The translations under genes and the position numbers were made by a program. This document shows positions 7,111 through 7,248 of a DNA stretch of 7,248 nt, piece after piece. Every line of letters starts with the position of its first letter. The stretch's first letter is position 1. Location of the stretch: assembly GCA_026398545.1 (NCBI GenBank), contig JAPLSR010000479.1, positions 1-7,248 of the forward strand, given 5' to 3'. The notes below the pieces were generated by a model that worked only from the letters and a program-made list of their open reading frames with translations, did no database searches and had not been told where the DNA came from. Source of the DNA: Candidatus Sumerlaeota bacterium. GTDB lineage: Bacteria; Sumerlaeota; Sumerlaeia; MWCT01.

Positions 7111-7198
7111 CAGCCCTGCTGCCCGCCAATGATTCTAGTGGCTGGCCAGGTGCTTTGTGTCAGAGCATCACTGCTCTTTCACCTTTTTCTAAAGCGGC
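7099..7198 (-). promoter_or_regulatory. Cyclic-di-GMP class I (GEMM-I) riboswitch aptamer
   Basis: The minus-strand RNA folds in the order of a GEMM-I aptamer. P1 pairs GCC-G-CTTTAG (7198-7189) with CTAAGG-GA-GGC (7109-7099). The second helix (7183-7149) has an outer GGTG/CACC or shorter GGT/GC pairing, then AGAGCA/TGCTCT capped by the GNRA tetraloop GTGA. Its 3' side carries GACACAAAGC (7161-7152), matching the family signature GACGCAAAGC except for one G-to-A change. The third helix (7150-7114) pairs CCTG with CAGG and GCCA with TGGC, and ends in the GGCAGC-AGGG-CTGCC pattern like the family's GGTAGC-GGGG-TTACC. The family binds cyclic-di-GMP and the GNRA loop docks into a receptor in the third helix. 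A terminator immediately downstream supports a working switch. The base I align to the ligand-selecting position of the Vibrio aptamer (G20) is G, which fits cyclic-di-GMP rather than cyclic GMP-AMP, but I aligned it by eye. Confidence 0.82.
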
Positions 7199-7210
7199 TT
7201 AATAATAAAT

Positions 7211-7239
7211 ATTATATTCTAATCAAATCTATCATAAGT
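7211..7239 (-). promoter_or_regulatory. Probable promoter of the three-gene operon
   Basis: Read on the minus strand, a perfect -10 hexamer TATAAT lies at 7216-7211 in an AT-rich stretch. Transcription would begin near 7204, a few bases before the closing helix of the riboswitch aptamer (7198), which is the expected geometry for a leader RNA. The hexamer 17 bases further upstream (7239-7234, ACTTAT) is a poor match to the -35 consensus TTGACA. An overlapping alternative -10, TAGAAT (7221-7216), has no better -35. The assignment therefore rests on the -10 box, the AT richness and the position of the aptamer. The organism's sigma factor preferences are unknown. Confidence 0.55.
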
Positions 7240-7248
7240 ATAACATTT

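Noticed and set aside
1..7248. CRISPR arrays, tRNA or rRNA genes, insertion sequences
   Set aside because: No regularly spaced repeats, cloverleaf folds, rRNA motifs or transposase frames were seen. The repeated DNA is explained by dockerin and beta-helix coding repeats.

Overview
The window holds one minus-strand transcription unit read from right to left, and it runs off the left edge. From upstream to downstream it contains a probable promoter, a riboswitch leader with a strand-exchange terminator, and three long genes for secreted proteins. The genes are separated by only 22 and 54 bases and each has its own AGAGG/AAGAGA-type ribosome binding site. No convincing gene lies on the plus strand.

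The leader (about 7002-7204) is the most informative non-coding part. The minus-strand RNA has the layout of a cyclic-di-GMP class I (GEMM-I) aptamer. It has a closing P1 helix, a GNRA-capped hairpin carrying a GACACAAAGC segment (normally GACGCAAAGC), and a second hairpin arm ending in GGCAGC-AGGG-CTGCC. A Rho-independent terminator follows directly. The 3' strand of P1 (CCTAAGGG) is exactly complementary to the 5' arm of the terminator (CCCTTAGG), so P1, an antiterminator and the terminator exclude one another. This predicts an OFF switch: bound ligand favours termination before the first gene.

The three genes encode proteins of 592 aa, 853 aa and at least 861 aa (cut by the window edge). 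Each has an N-terminal signal peptide, one dockerin-like module of about 64 residues (two EF-hand-like Ca-binding repeats of the form D-V-S-G-D-G-x-V-T-A-Y-D) and parallel beta-helix domains. The dockerin follows the signal peptide in the first and third proteins and sits between two beta-helix domains in the second. The first also has an Ig-like region and the third a lectin-like jelly-roll region. I can name no catalytic site or substrate. The sensible reading is a set of extracellular, probably carbohydrate-interacting proteins that dock onto cohesin-bearing partners encoded elsewhere, with synthesis tied to cyclic-di-GMP, the signal for the switch between free and attached life.

The organism is a bacterium with Sec-type export and intermediate GC. 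Dockerin plus beta-helix proteins of this style are familiar from uncultivated phyla such as Omnitrophota and relatives, but nothing here fixes the taxon, and this placement is a low-confidence guess.
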